A stretch of DNA of 64,000 bases from an uncultured Paracoccaceae bacterium (GCA_947498645.1 CANMKS010000001.1:310001-374000), one strand, 5' to 3'; positions 44,111 to 52,810 are shown, counted from the stretch's first letter. Translations and numbers: made by a program. The notes: a model not told the origin generated them from the sequence alone.

Positions 44111-44464
44111 TTAGTGCTCGATCAGCCCGGCAGGTACAAAGTCGGGACGCACGAAATCCGCAGCAGGCCTGTCCGCGACCGGGGTCAGCCATTTGAACTC
44201 GAACACCCGTTCGTTGTCTTCATCAATCGAGGACATCACAAGGCATTGATACAGATGCTTGGGGCCGTCATAGATGTCGACATGGCCGCGCAAACGCTCT
44301 GATCCTTCCAGATCAAGAGCAAAGCCCCCATCCCAAAACCGTCGGATGCGATAGGTGTCATCCCCGTCATGGACCGATAACCGGTCCTTGCGTTTCAGCG
44401 CAGCTTTGCGCGCTTCTTCCAGTCCAAGTTGAACCGCATCAGGCAAAAACGAATACATACTCAT
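44111..44464 (-). CDS. Small conserved-looking hypothetical protein
   Basis: 117 residues, soluble and acidic, not recognised. A basic N-terminal helix (LGLEEARKAALKRKDRL) precedes a beta-rich core (RIRRFWDGGFALDLEGSERLRGHVDIYDG, given as a region) and ends with EFKWLTPVADRPAADFVRPDF. Codon use matches neighbours and a GAGGATGAGT-like Shine-Dalgarno region precedes the ATG. Convergent with patB, 6 bp apart. Function cannot be inferred. Confidence 0.75.
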   Translation of the reverse strand: MSMYSFLPDAVQLGLEEARKAALKRKDRLSVHDGDDTYRIRRFWDGGFALDLEGSERLRGHVDIYDGPKHLYQCLVMSSIDEDNERVFEFKWLTPVADRPAADFVRPDFVPAGLIEH

Positions 44465-44547
44465 CCTCCAGGCACTGCCCCAAGGATGAACCTACAAAGG
44501 TAAATATCAAGTGACAAAATTCGCCGCAGTGCGGCAATGCCATAAAA

Positions 44548-45315
44548 TTAGGCTTTCACGCGCGGGCGCAGTACATGTGGTTTGGCCGCATCGTAAAGCG
44601 CTGAGTCAGGAAAGCCGTGCGAATCAGCCAGGGCAGGCCCCACAAGGATCAGCGCTGTGCGCGTGATCTTGGCAGCGCGGACCTTTTCGCGCACATCCAT
44701 TAACGAGCCCCGGATGATCATCTGATCCGGCCAGCCAACCCGGTAGATGACCGCCACTGGGCAATCCTCACCATAATAGGGTGCCAGCTGCCGCTCAATC
44801 TCGCGCAGCGCGCGGATGCCCAGATGAATGGCCAAAGTGGCCCCGGTACGTGCGAAATTCTCAAGCGTCTCGCCAGCTGGCATACCTGTCGATTTCATCG
44901 ACATACGGGTGAGGATGATCGACTGGGCCACCTCAGGCACGGTCAGCTCTGTCCCAAGGGCGGCGGCGGCGGCGGCATAAGCGGGCACACCGGGGATGAT
45001 CTGATAGTCAATCCCGTCGGCCTTTAGCCGTCTGATCTGCTCTGCGATCGCGCCGTAAAGCGACGGATCACCCGAATGCACACGCGCCACATCCTGCCCT
45101 TTGGCATGCGCCTTCAAAATCTCACCATGGGTATCGTCCAGGGTCATGGGCGCGGTATCCATGACCAGCGCACCCTCTGGCGCGCAAGCCACGACCTCGG
45201 CCGGGACAAGTGAGCCTGCATAAAGACAGACCGGACATGACCCAATCACACGCGCGGCTTTCAACGTCAGCAGTTCGGGATCGCCCGGACCCGCGCCAAT
45301 AAAGTAAACAGTCAT
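44548..45315 (-). CDS. cobM: Precorrin-4 C11-methyltransferase
   Basis: 255 residues from ATG 45315 (MTVYFIGAGPGDPELLTLKA), with GGGAGAG upstream; the long ORF extension to 45471 runs through non-family sequence. SAM-dependent tetrapyrrole methylase: glycine-rich GAGPGDP, GSLVP, VARVHSGDPSLYGAI and PGVPAYAAAAAALGTELTVPEVAQ (given as a region). It methylates C11 of the corrin ring. Downstream gene of the reverse-strand cobalamin operon, 55 bp after cbiG-cobJ. Confidence 0.95.
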   Translation of the reverse strand: MTVYFIGAGPGDPELLTLKAARVIGSCPVCLYAGSLVPAEVVACAPEGALVMDTAPMTLDDTHGEILKAHAKGQDVARVHSGDPSLYGAIAEQIRRLKADGIDYQIIPGVPAYAAAAAALGTELTVPEVAQSIILTRMSMKSTGMPAGETLENFARTGATLAIHLGIRALREIERQLAPYYGEDCPVAVIYRVGWPDQMIIRGSLMDVREKVRAAKITRTALILVGPALADSHGFPDSALYDAAKPHVLRPRVKA

Positions 45316-45370
45316 GATATCTCTCCCTCGGGATGGCGGGTGGGGCGGATTTCGCGGCAGCGAAACAGCG

Positions 45371-47179
45371 TCACCCAGCCAGGTCCCCATCAATTTTGCG
45401 GGCATAGCCACGCGGCGTGTACATGCGCGGCCCCTCTCCCATTGCCGCCAGCCGTGAATGCGACGATCCAATCAGCACAACAGTCAGCATATCCACCTCG
45501 TCCACTTCCAATGCATCAAGGCGACGATAGCGTATATTCTCCTCCGGACGTCCCAAGGATGAGGCCAGCATCACGGGCGTATCCGCCGGACGGTGCTGCA
45601 ACAGGATATCACGCGCCTCGGCAAGCAGTGTCCGGCGGCGCATGGACACGGGGTTATAGAAGGCAATGACAAAATCGCCCTCCGCCGCCGCGCGCAGGCG
45701 TTTCACGATATCTTCTCGCGGGGTCAGCAGATCAGACAAGGATATCGCGCAGAAATCATGCCCCAGCGGCGCGCCTGCTCTTGCTGCTGCGCCTTGCAGC
45801 GCACTCACCCCCGGTGAACAGATCACATCCACACGGCGGGCCGCATCCGAGACCCCCATCTCATCGGGTCCACGGTCCAAAAGCTCAAACACCAGCGCCC
45901 CCATGGCATAGATGCCCGCATCGCCAGAGCAGACCAAGGCGACGTTCTTGCCCTTGCCCGCCTGCTCCAGCGCATAGCGACAGCGGTCCTCTTCGCCGCC
46001 AAGGGGAAAGTCGGATCGGTCTTTGCCAACGGCCAATGGCCCCAGCAAATCGATATAGAGACCATAGCCAACCAACTCTTCCGCCTCGGTGACAAGCCGC
46101 GACACTTCGGGTGTGCGCCAAGCGGCTTGTCCCGGACCAATGCCGACCACTGACAATCGCCCGCGTGCACGGCCCCGCAGTGCAGTCAGCGGTGCAGGGG
46201 ATACGACCAATGCGCAGGTTGCATTGGCCGTCTTGTGCTTGGTGACCAGAAACGCGCCATCCGGCCCCGCCTGCGCCAATGCTGCGGCCTCTGCCACACC
46301 ATGGGTGCCCACTTCAGCGAAAACGACATCCGAAGGGTTCGCCAGTCGCGGCGCCTCGGCCTCAAGTTCTTCAGCCTCAAACAGGCGCAATGGCACGTCA
46401 AATTGCTGTGCCAATGTGATGATTGCAGGTTCGTCAGCCTTGAGCGTAATCGTATTCACGGAATGGACCGCCTCCGGGGCGACGCCTGCTTCATCCAGAA
46501 CTTCACGGACAAGCCCGGCCAATTCGTCGGGCGCACAATTCCGCGCACAGCCCACACCAAGGGTCAGGCGTTGTGGGACAAATTGCAAATGGGCGGGGCC
46601 GAGGTCTTGTTGCGCGTCCATCGTGCAAGAGATGCGCAGACCATCCCCGGCAGGCAGGCCCGCCAACCAGGGGGCATCACCCGCAACGGTGGCACCCTGC
46701 CCCGACAAAAGCGCGGCCATCGCGCCCTTGGCATCACCACGGTTGATCAATCGCCATCCTGCCGGTGGCTCATCCAGGGCAACGCCAAGTGCCACATCGC
46801 CAGCCGTTGTCACCGCTGCTACCGCCTCTAGGGTGGCGGCAATCTCTGCGGCCAACTTGTTGGCCCCGCGATGCCCACCCAAAAGTGGAACAACAACAGC
46901 ACCATCATCCGACACTGCAATCACCGGAGGCTCGGCCGTCTTATCCGCCAAAAGGGGTGCCACCGCCCGGATGAGAATGCCCGATGCGCAAACGCCAACA
47001 ATCGGCACGCCGGCAGCAAATAAATCACGCGCGTGATCAAGCGCATTCGCAAAGAATGCATCCGCCTGATCGACACGGCCTTCGCGGCCATGCACTTGCG
47101 CGCCCAATGTGGTCGCGACCCGATGTGCGGTCGCTTCACCGGATCGGGACAAGGCCAGTACGACGGGTTTCAAAGCCAT
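45371..47179 (-). CDS. cobJ: CbiG/CobE-CobJ fusion, precorrin-3B C17-methyltransferase
   Basis: 602 residues. Residues about 1-130 resemble the CbiG N-terminal domain (VGVCASGILIRAVAPLLADK, VVVPLLGGHRGAN). Residues about 200-335 are the CbiG C-terminal/CobE domain (LGVGCARNCAPDEL, VNTITLKADE, KHKTANATCALVV), and 341-602 is the CobJ methylase (VVGIGPG, VCSGDAGIYAMGALVFEL, FYNPVSMRRRTLL). CobJ methylates C17 with ring contraction; CbiG opens the delta-lactone in the anaerobic route. It overlaps cobI by 10 bp. Confidence 0.94.
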   Translation of the reverse strand: MALKPVVLALSRSGEATAHRVATTLGAQVHGREGRVDQADAFFANALDHARDLFAAGVPIVGVCASGILIRAVAPLLADKTAEPPVIAVSDDGAVVVPLLGGHRGANKLAAEIAATLEAVAAVTTAGDVALGVALDEPPAGWRLINRGDAKGAMAALLSGQGATVAGDAPWLAGLPAGDGLRISCTMDAQQDLGPAHLQFVPQRLTLGVGCARNCAPDELAGLVREVLDEAGVAPEAVHSVNTITLKADEPAIITLAQQFDVPLRLFEAEELEAEAPRLANPSDVVFAEVGTHGVAEAAALAQAGPDGAFLVTKHKTANATCALVVSPAPLTALRGRARGRLSVVGIGPGQAAWRTPEVSRLVTEAEELVGYGLYIDLLGPLAVGKDRSDFPLGGEEDRCRYALEQAGKGKNVALVCSGDAGIYAMGALVFELLDRGPDEMGVSDAARRVDVICSPGVSALQGAAARAGAPLGHDFCAISLSDLLTPREDIVKRLRAAAEGDFVIAFYNPVSMRRRTLLAEARDILLQHRPADTPVMLASSLGRPEENIRYRRLDALEVDEVDMLTVVLIGSSHSRLAAMGEGPRMYTPRGYARKIDGDLAG

Positions 47180-47871
47180 GGATCGGCCCCTTTTGTTAGC
47201 AGTATCATCGAAAAATATGGTGCGGTGTCGGGGGCTTCGGCCAAGGGTAGAACCACCTCTTCCGGCAGGGTGGCGCGTTCCACGTAGACGGCGTCCTGAG
47301 TCAAGCCAAGGTCATCAATGACGGCTCGCAACTTGGGCAGATGGCGGCCAACCTTCATGATGACAACACTTTCCGCACCCTCAATCCGGGCGCGCAGTTC
47401 CGCCTCGGGCAATGGGCCCGGCAGCACGGTCAAACGCTCGTTGCGCGCGGCAAGCGGCAGGCCCGCACGGGCAGCACAGGCAGTGACAGAGGTGACGCCG
47501 GGCACGATCTCAACACGGTAAGCCCCTGAAAGCCGCGCAAAAAGATACATGAAAGAGCCATAAAAGAACGGATCACCCTCGCAGAGGCACACAACGTCCT
47601 GCCCTTGATCCAGCACAGCAGCAATTTCGGCAGCACCCTTGTCATAGGCCGCCTGTGCCGGTGCGCGCTCGACCGACATCGGCACATCCATGATGATCTC
47701 ACGGGCATTTGCGGGGATCAGTTCAGCGGCAATGGACCGGGCAAAGCTCGCCGCACCAGCCAGCGTGGGGTAGGCCAGCACCTCTGCGCCCTCAATCAGG
47801 CGGGCCGCGCGCAGCGTCATCAGATCCGGGGCACCTGGCCCCAGTCCCACACCATACAGAACACCGCTCAT
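47170..47871 (-). CDS. cobI: Precorrin-2 C20-methyltransferase
   Basis: 233 residues from ATG 47871 (MSGVLYGVGLGPGAPDLMTLRA), a 4-bp overlap with cobL; the ORF extension to 48066 runs into cobL and is rejected. Tetrapyrrole methylase motifs GLGPGAPDL, VVCLCEGDPFFYGSFMYLFARL and VPGVTSVTACAARAGLPLA are typical of CobI/CbiL. It adds the C20 methyl of precorrin-2. Located between cobL and cbiG-cobJ in the operon. Confidence 0.95.
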   Translation of the reverse strand: MSGVLYGVGLGPGAPDLMTLRAARLIEGAEVLAYPTLAGAASFARSIAAELIPANAREIIMDVPMSVERAPAQAAYDKGAAEIAAVLDQGQDVVCLCEGDPFFYGSFMYLFARLSGAYRVEIVPGVTSVTACAARAGLPLAARNERLTVLPGPLPEAELRARIEGAESVVIMKVGRHLPKLRAVIDDLGLTQDAVYVERATLPEEVVLPLAEAPDTAPYFSMILLTKGADPWL

Positions 47872-49070
47872 CTTTTCACAAGGCTCCACTGCGTGACCGG
47901 CATCAGCGGTCGCCATCCGGTCAACCGGCCCACCGGTTCGGCACGATGCACCGACAGTTTCACCAGATCGCCACCATGCGCCCTGTGCAGTGCGATCAGT
48001 TCGACCTCGCTTTCCAGCGTGACCGCATTGGCAACCATACGGCCCAATGGGCGCAAGGCGGCCCACGCGGCATCAAAGGTTTCGCGGCTCAACCCGCCGC
48101 CAATGAAAATCGCATCAGGTGCATCAAGACCCTCAAGCGCGTCCGGCACTGACCCTTCGATCAGTTCCAGCTTTGGCACGCCCAGCGCCAGCGCATTTGC
48201 CGCAGCCATCGCCCGTCTGTCAGGGCGCGGCTCAATCCCCACTGCGCGGGCGTAACGCGCGGCCCGCATCCATTCGATAGCCACTGATCCGCAGCCACAG
48301 CCAATGTCCCACAGCAGCGCACCGCGCATCGGCATCAGCTTTGCGACGGTCGCCGCCCGGACCTCTTGTTTGGTCATGGTGCCATCGGATTGGAAAAGAT
48401 TATCGGCAAGCCCCGGCACGCGCGGCAGCAGGGCGGCATCGGGGGCAGCAATGCACTCAACGGCAAGCGTGTTGAACGCGGGCACCGTATGGCCCCAGCT
48501 ATCGGCCGTACCATCAAAACGTTGTTCGTCCTTGCCACCCATTGCGGCAAGCACGGTCATTCTGGACCCGCCAAACCCGCGATCTGTCAGGAACCGTGCG
48601 ATCTGTCCTGGCGTTTCTGCCCCTGTCGTCAGGACCAACAGGCGCGCGTCGGGTTGAATAAAGGCAATCATCTGCTCAACCGGGCGGCCATGAACAGTCA
48701 GCGTTTCCACATCAGGCAAGGACCAGCCCATTCGGGCGGCAGCCAACTGGAAGGCAGAGAGTTGCGGGTGGTAGATGATCTCGGACGGGTCAATCGACCG
48801 GCCAATCCGCGCCCCAACTGAAAACCAAAGCGGATCACCGGTGGCCAGCACAACAACGCGGCGCCCACGTAAGCCCTCTATCGTCTCGATCAATGCATCA
48901 AACGGATGCGGCCACGCCAATCGCTCGGCGGTCAGGTTTTGCGCAAGCGTGTGATGACGGTCACCCCCGATGATAAACTCCGCAGCCTCGACAACCGCGC
49001 GTGTCGCAGGGACAAGACCTTCCATGCCGTCCTCGCCAATGCCGATGATATGCAGCCACGGCTCAGCCAT
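47868..49070 (-). CDS. cobL: Precorrin-6Y C5,15-methyltransferase (decarboxylating)
   Basis: 400 residues, fused CbiE (about 1-200) and CbiT (about 205-400) domains as in aerobic CobL. CbiE motifs: IIGIGEDGMEGL, GGDRHH and VLATGDPLWFSVGARIGR. CbiT motifs: MTKQEVRAATVAKLMPMRGALLWDIGCGCGSVAIEWMRA (given as a region), with the SAM-binding DIGCGCGSVAIE. It methylates C5 and C15 and decarboxylates the ring C acetate. It overlaps cobH by 8 bp and cobI by 4 bp. Confidence 0.96.
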   Translation of the reverse strand: MAEPWLHIIGIGEDGMEGLVPATRAVVEAAEFIIGGDRHHTLAQNLTAERLAWPHPFDALIETIEGLRGRRVVVLATGDPLWFSVGARIGRSIDPSEIIYHPQLSAFQLAAARMGWSLPDVETLTVHGRPVEQMIAFIQPDARLLVLTTGAETPGQIARFLTDRGFGGSRMTVLAAMGGKDEQRFDGTADSWGHTVPAFNTLAVECIAAPDAALLPRVPGLADNLFQSDGTMTKQEVRAATVAKLMPMRGALLWDIGCGCGSVAIEWMRAARYARAVGIEPRPDRRAMAAANALALGVPKLELIEGSVPDALEGLDAPDAIFIGGGLSRETFDAAWAALRPLGRMVANAVTLESEVELIALHRAHGGDLVKLSVHRAEPVGRLTGWRPLMPVTQWSLVKR

Positions 49071-49791
49071 CTTCTGGCAACCCCGCTGCCAATGCGTTCA
49101 CAGCCGCCGAGGCCATGGCCGAACCGCCGCGCCGCCCGCGCAGGGCGACAAATTCGCAGCCCCGCGGATTTGCGGCAAGTTCTGCCTTGCTTTCAGCAGC
49201 ACCCACAAAACCGACGGGAAAGCCAAGGATGACTGCGGGCTTGGGCCAACCGTCGTCGAGCAGTTCAAGCAGATGAAAAAGAGCGGTTGGCGCATTGCCG
49301 ATGGCAACAACGGCCCCCTCCATCTGGTCGCGCCAAAGCTCTACCGCAGCCGCTGATCGGGTGTTACCGATCCGGGTGGCGTGTTCCGGCACTGACCCAT
49401 CATTCAAGGTCACGACCACATTGTTGTCAGCGGGCAGGTAGCGGCGAATGATCCCAGCCCCCACCATTTCGCAATCACACAGGATTGGCGCACCGCCCTT
49501 CAGTGCCGCATGTCCCGCTGCCGCCGCCTCAGGCGAAAATGCCAGCCGGTCCGCGACTTCCACCATGCCGCAGGCATGGATCAGCCGGGTAATGAGCGGC
49601 TGCATGGCAGGCGCAAAACGCTCCAGCCGCGCCTCTGTCCGCACGGTGGCATAACTTAGCGCGTAGATCGCCTTTGGGTTTGTCTCGTAGGGGCGCAATG
49701 GCGGGCCTTTGTCTATGGTTGCAAGCGCCGGAACATCTGGCGTGGGTCTTTGATGATCAGGCTTTGGCTTTGCGCGCACTTTCGGGGCCAT
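49063..49791 (-). CDS. cobH: Precorrin-8X methylmutase
   Basis: 242 residues from ATG 49791 (MAPKVRAKPKPDH). The long ORF beyond it reads through the His-rich tail of cbiX in another frame and is rejected. Family segments: RPYETNPKAIYALSYATVR, HACGMVEVADRLAFS with the catalytic His, GAPILCDCEMVGAGI and FPVGFVGAAESKAEL. It migrates the C11 methyl to C12, giving hydrogenobyrinate (or the cobalt form). The start overlaps the cbiX 3' end by 35 bp. Confidence 0.93.
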   Translation of the reverse strand: MAPKVRAKPKPDHQRPTPDVPALATIDKGPPLRPYETNPKAIYALSYATVRTEARLERFAPAMQPLITRLIHACGMVEVADRLAFSPEAAAAGHAALKGGAPILCDCEMVGAGIIRRYLPADNNVVVTLNDGSVPEHATRIGNTRSAAAVELWRDQMEGAVVAIGNAPTALFHLLELLDDGWPKPAVILGFPVGFVGAAESKAELAANPRGCEFVALRGRRGGSAMASAAVNALAAGLPEDG

Positions 49792-50962
49792 GCGGATGCT
49801 TGGCGTGAGGATAAGGCGCGTGGTGGTGATGGTCGTGATCATGATCGTGATGATGACGGTGATCATGGCCATGATGATGGTGGTGATGGTCAGCGGCTTC
49901 CAACCGGCACATGCCGGTGCAGAAAGCATCGCAGAGCTTGCAGTCAGCCACGTTTGACCCCGGCGCATTTGCGCCCTGCCCTTCGACATGGTGGTGGTGG
50001 CTTTCCTGAACGGCACCAACTTCACCCTCGAAACCCAGCACAGAGGTGCGGTATTTGCACAGCACGCAGGTCGGCGGCGGCACCGCGCCAAAGGCGGGGT
50101 GTGCGCGATCTTCGGCCTTGATGTGGTGATGCTTGCCGTCTTCCAACGCCAGCACCTGTTCGCGATAGCCGCAGATGCCACAGTTGGGCGGTGGCGTGTC
50201 GCTGATCTGCTCCATCACCCGTTCAGCGAAAGTTTCGAGCACCTTTGGGTGATCCCCCAAATAGCCCGCTTTGATGAATTGGATGTCAGAGTATTCTGCA
50301 GCAACCTGATCGGTGAAGCCGTAAATGCGGTCGATCAGAATGCCGGAGAACAGGAAATATGGGAACACAATGACCCGCTTATAAGGCAGCCGCGCCACAT
50401 GTTGCAGGCACGGTTCGACCAGCGGGAAGGTGACGCCGGAATAGCCAACCTCGGCCCAGCCAAAGCCCATACCCTCTTGCAGCATTCGCGCGATTTTGGC
50501 GACGTTGCCGTTGGCGTCGGGGTCGGATGCGCCGCGTCCGATCACAACCAGGCAGGTTTCCGTCAGGGGCATCGACCCGTGTTTTGTGTTGGCACGATCC
50601 ACCGCCTCTTGAATACGGCCGGCAGCGGCGGCGATCATCTTGGGATCAACACCCAATTCGCGGCCATAGCTGACGTTGATGTCATGCTTGGTCGCATAGG
50701 TATTCAAGACGGTGGGGATATCGTTTTTGGCGTGCATCGCGGCGAACAACATGCCCGGCACGGCAAGGATGCGCTCGCAGCCAGCGCCGCGCAGTTTATC
50801 CAGACCATCGCGGATCACCGGGTTAGCAAACTCCAGATAGCCATAGTCGGTCATCCAATCATCTGGCAGGTAAGCGGGCAGTTTTTCTGCCAAGGTCGCA
50901 AATTCATCCACCGCTGATTGGCTGCGCGAACCATGGCCGCAGATCATGACACCGGTTTTCAT
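49757..50962 (-). CDS. cbiX: Long-form CbiX sirohydrochlorin cobaltochelatase with Cys-rich and His-rich tail
   Basis: 401 residues from ATG 50962 (MKTGVMICGHGSRSQS). The chelatase domain has the N-terminal ICGHGSR, VPGMLFAAMHAKNDIP and VFPYFLFSGILIDRI. The C-terminal part carries CGICGYREQ, CVLCKYRTS and CKLCDAFCTGMC, then about 35 residues in which most positions are His or Asp. Long CbiX proteins of Bacillus megaterium carry an Fe-S-binding CxxC motif and a His-rich region for cobalt storage; this one has three CxxC motifs. It inserts Co into sirohydrochlorin, an early-cobalt step. Confidence 0.93.
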   Translation of the reverse strand: MKTGVMICGHGSRSQSAVDEFATLAEKLPAYLPDDWMTDYGYLEFANPVIRDGLDKLRGAGCERILAVPGMLFAAMHAKNDIPTVLNTYATKHDINVSYGRELGVDPKMIAAAAGRIQEAVDRANTKHGSMPLTETCLVVIGRGASDPDANGNVAKIARMLQEGMGFGWAEVGYSGVTFPLVEPCLQHVARLPYKRVIVFPYFLFSGILIDRIYGFTDQVAAEYSDIQFIKAGYLGDHPKVLETFAERVMEQISDTPPPNCGICGYREQVLALEDGKHHHIKAEDRAHPAFGAVPPPTCVLCKYRTSVLGFEGEVGAVQESHHHHVEGQGANAPGSNVADCKLCDAFCTGMCRLEAADHHHHHHGHDHRHHHDHDHDHHHHAPYPHAKHPHGPESARKAKA

Positions 50963-51177
50963 GCCACTTCCTCTTCCAGCTCTTCTTCGGCGGCCTCGGG
51001 CGCGTCCTCTTCGGATTTCTTGCCTTTCAAGGCACCCCAGATCGCGGTCAGACCAGCCAAGCCGATGGCCGCACCGGCGATCCAATGATCGTGACCCGCC
51101 AATTCACCCCAATGGCCTGGATGCGCAGAGGCTGCGGTGCTGGCAAACATCAGGGTCAATATAAGGCTAAGGCGCAT
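50959..51177 (-). CDS. Small exported His-containing protein with C-terminal membrane helix
   Basis: 72 residues from ATG 51177 (MRLSLILTLMFASTAASA, signal peptide), then HPGHWGELAGHDHW with four His after the cleavage site, a transmembrane helix (IAGAAIGLAGLTAIWGAL) and an acidic tail (about ten Glu). The ORF extends to 51510 but only this part is protein-like. It overlaps the cbiX start by 4 bp and heads the cobalt/cobalamin operon. This suggests periplasmic metal capture or delivery. CbtB and HupE/NikM-like proteins also have exposed His near the N- or C-terminus, but I assign no family. Confidence 0.75.
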   Translation of the reverse strand: MRLSLILTLMFASTAASAHPGHWGELAGHDHWIAGAAIGLAGLTAIWGALKGKKSEEDAPEAAEEELEEEVA

Positions 51178-51471
51178 TTCAATGGTCCATTTGTTGTCAA
51201 CAAGACCAGAGACCCGGGCCTGCCCGAGTGCGACGACGTGGTGCTTTGGTTCCCAATTTGGGTCAACCGACGCACCGCCAACCGTTCTGGCCCTGAAAGG
51301 GCTTCGTCTGGAGATTTGTATACTGGTCCATCGATGGCAGGGCAAACGCTTAAACGACACCTCGCCAACAGGCAGCGCCAACACATCTGTGCGCAGATGC
51401 AGAGAGGATGCGCCCTTGCAGCTATTTCTGTGCAATCGGCTTTGCGTTAGGTTTGTATCAGCAACGGAAGG
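51178..51471. other. Non-coding gap between divergent cobalamin and hydroquinone-reductase genes
   Basis: 294 bp holding the promoters of both divergent units. Short ORFs on both strands look like chance frames. I searched both strands for the cobalamin riboswitch core (GCCACTG box, GCAAGCCAGGAGACC) and did not find it, so the cob operon here appears to lack the riboswitch seen at 60.7 kb. No convincing operator found. Confidence 0.6.
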
Positions 51472-52458
51472 ATGAACAACATGGGCCAACTGGTTGATGG
51501 CGAATGGCATGACGTTTGGTACGACACCAAGAAAACCGGCGGCGCCTTTGTGCGCAAGGACGCAAGTTTTCGGAACTGGATTACGGCAGACGGATCAGCC
51601 GGGCCAAGTGGTGAAGGCGGATACAAGGCCGAAACCGGACGTTATCACCTTTATGTCTCATACGCCTGCCCCTGGGCACATCGCACGCTGATTTTCCGGC
51701 AACTGAAAGACCTGACTGACCACATCAGTATTTCTGTCGTGCATCCTGATATGCTGTCCGATGGCTGGACATTCGAAACAGATGGCCAAGGCGCCACGGG
51801 CGACACCCTTTTTGGGCTACCGTTTGCACGGGACATCTACACCAAGGCCGTGCCAGATATGAGCGGGCGTGTGACGGTGCCTATCCTCTGGGACAAGCAG
51901 ACCGACACCATCGTGTCCAACGAATCGTCAGAAATCATTCGCATGTTCAATACGGCCTTTGACGGGATCACGGGCAATACCGATGACTATTGGCCCGAAG
52001 AACTGCGCGATGCCATTGCCCCCGTGAATGACCGGATCTACGACACGCTGAACAATGGGGTCTACAAATCCGGTTTCGCCACCACGCAAGAGGCTTACGA
52101 CAAGGCCGTGCATCCGTTGTTTGACACGCTCGACTGGCTGGAGGACCGACTTGGCAGTAACCGCTATCTGATGGGTGACAAACTGACCGAGGCGGATTGG
52201 CGGTTATGGACCACGCTGGTGCGTTTTGACCCCGTCTACCACCTGCATTTCAAATGTAACCGCAAGCGGATCGCGGACTATCCCAACCTAATGGGTTTCA
52301 CCCGCGAACTATACCAGATGCCCGGCATCGCCCAGACGGTGAACATGGATCACATCGTGCGCCACTACCATTACAGCCATGACAGCATCAATCCGCATCG
52401 GATCGTGCCGGTCAATCCCGTGCTCAGCTATGATGCGCCACACGGGCGCGACAAGTAG
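51472..52458 (+). CDS. Glutathionyl-hydroquinone reductase (Xi-class GST)
   Basis: 328 residues. The N-terminal thioredoxin fold has the catalytic C66 in SYACPWAHR. The conserved GRYHLYVSYACPWAHRTLI region, VPILWD, IVSNESSEIIRMFN and the C-terminal YLMGDKLTEADWRLWTTLVRFDPVYHLHFKCN (given as a region) are those of the ECM4/YqjG family. It reduces glutathionyl-hydroquinones. ATG 51472 has GGAAGG upstream. Its 3' end overlaps the convergent receiver gene by 35 bp. Confidence 0.93.
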   Translation: MNNMGQLVDGEWHDVWYDTKKTGGAFVRKDASFRNWITADGSAGPSGEGGYKAETGRYHLYVSYACPWAHRTLIFRQLKDLTDHISISVVHPDMLSDGWTFETDGQGATGDTLFGLPFARDIYTKAVPDMSGRVTVPILWDKQTDTIVSNESSEIIRMFNTAFDGITGNTDDYWPEELRDAIAPVNDRIYDTLNNGVYKSGFATTQEAYDKAVHPLFDTLDWLEDRLGSNRYLMGDKLTEADWRLWTTLVRFDPVYHLHFKCNRKRIADYPNLMGFTRELYQMPGIAQTVNMDHIVRHYHYSHDSINPHRIVPVNPVLSYDAPHGRDK

Positions 52459-52810
52459 CACCATAGTGATGGACGATCGCCGCAAGATCGCCCGGTGAAG
52501 TTGTCGATTCCACAAGAGCACGTGCATTGGCGGAATGATTGAAGATCGATCCGTCAGAAAAGAATGTGGTGTCGGTGACAAAGATCACATTGGCGGTGGG
52601 CTGTCGGAAATTGGCAAAATCAGCGACGGACAAGGCGCAACCGTCGCTCAGCATCAGATCAAGGACAATCACGTCAAATTCAATCGACTGAATCAGGTTA
52701 CAGGCGCGTGCGCCGGTGCCGACCAGTCGCACCTCCGCCCCAAGGCGGCCCAGGTGTTGTTTCCACAGGTTCCCAAGGTCTTCGTTGCTCTGAACAATCA
52801 AAATCCGCAT
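52424..52810 (-). CDS. Single-domain receiver-like protein with altered phosphorylation pocket
   Basis: 128 residues from ATG 52810 (MRILIVQSNEDLGN). It is CheY-like overall with D51 in VIVLDLMLSDG. The usual acidic pair after beta1 is replaced by Gln-Ser (ILIVQSNED) and the conserved Lys after beta5 is missing (ESTTSPGDL). Phosphorylation chemistry is therefore doubtful and it may be a pseudo-receiver. Its C-terminal 35 bp overlap the hydroquinone-reductase gene end to end. No kinase nearby. Confidence 0.75.
   Translation of the reverse strand: MRILIVQSNEDLGNLWKQHLGRLGAEVRLVGTGARACNLIQSIEFDVIVLDLMLSDGCALSVADFANFRQPTANVIFVTDTTFFSDGSIFNHSANARALVESTTSPGDLAAIVHHYGATCRARVAHHS

Noticed and set aside
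46089-47036. 315-codon forward ORF within cbiG-cobJ
   Set aside because: Ser/Ala/Pro/Arg-rich shadow of the certain reverse-strand fusion gene.
49790-49900. Repeated GATGGTGGTGAT-like tracts
   Set aside because: They encode the His-rich tail of CbiX on the reverse strand and are not a separate repeat element.
51178-51471. Possible cobalamin riboswitch upstream of the cob operon
   Set aside because: The B12 box and the GCAAGCCAGGAGACC block are absent on both strands.
51085-51510. Short ORFs in the divergent gap and upstream extension of the small exported protein
   Set aside because: No signal or domain outside the 72-residue segment that begins with a signal peptide at 51177; the rest looks like promoter DNA.
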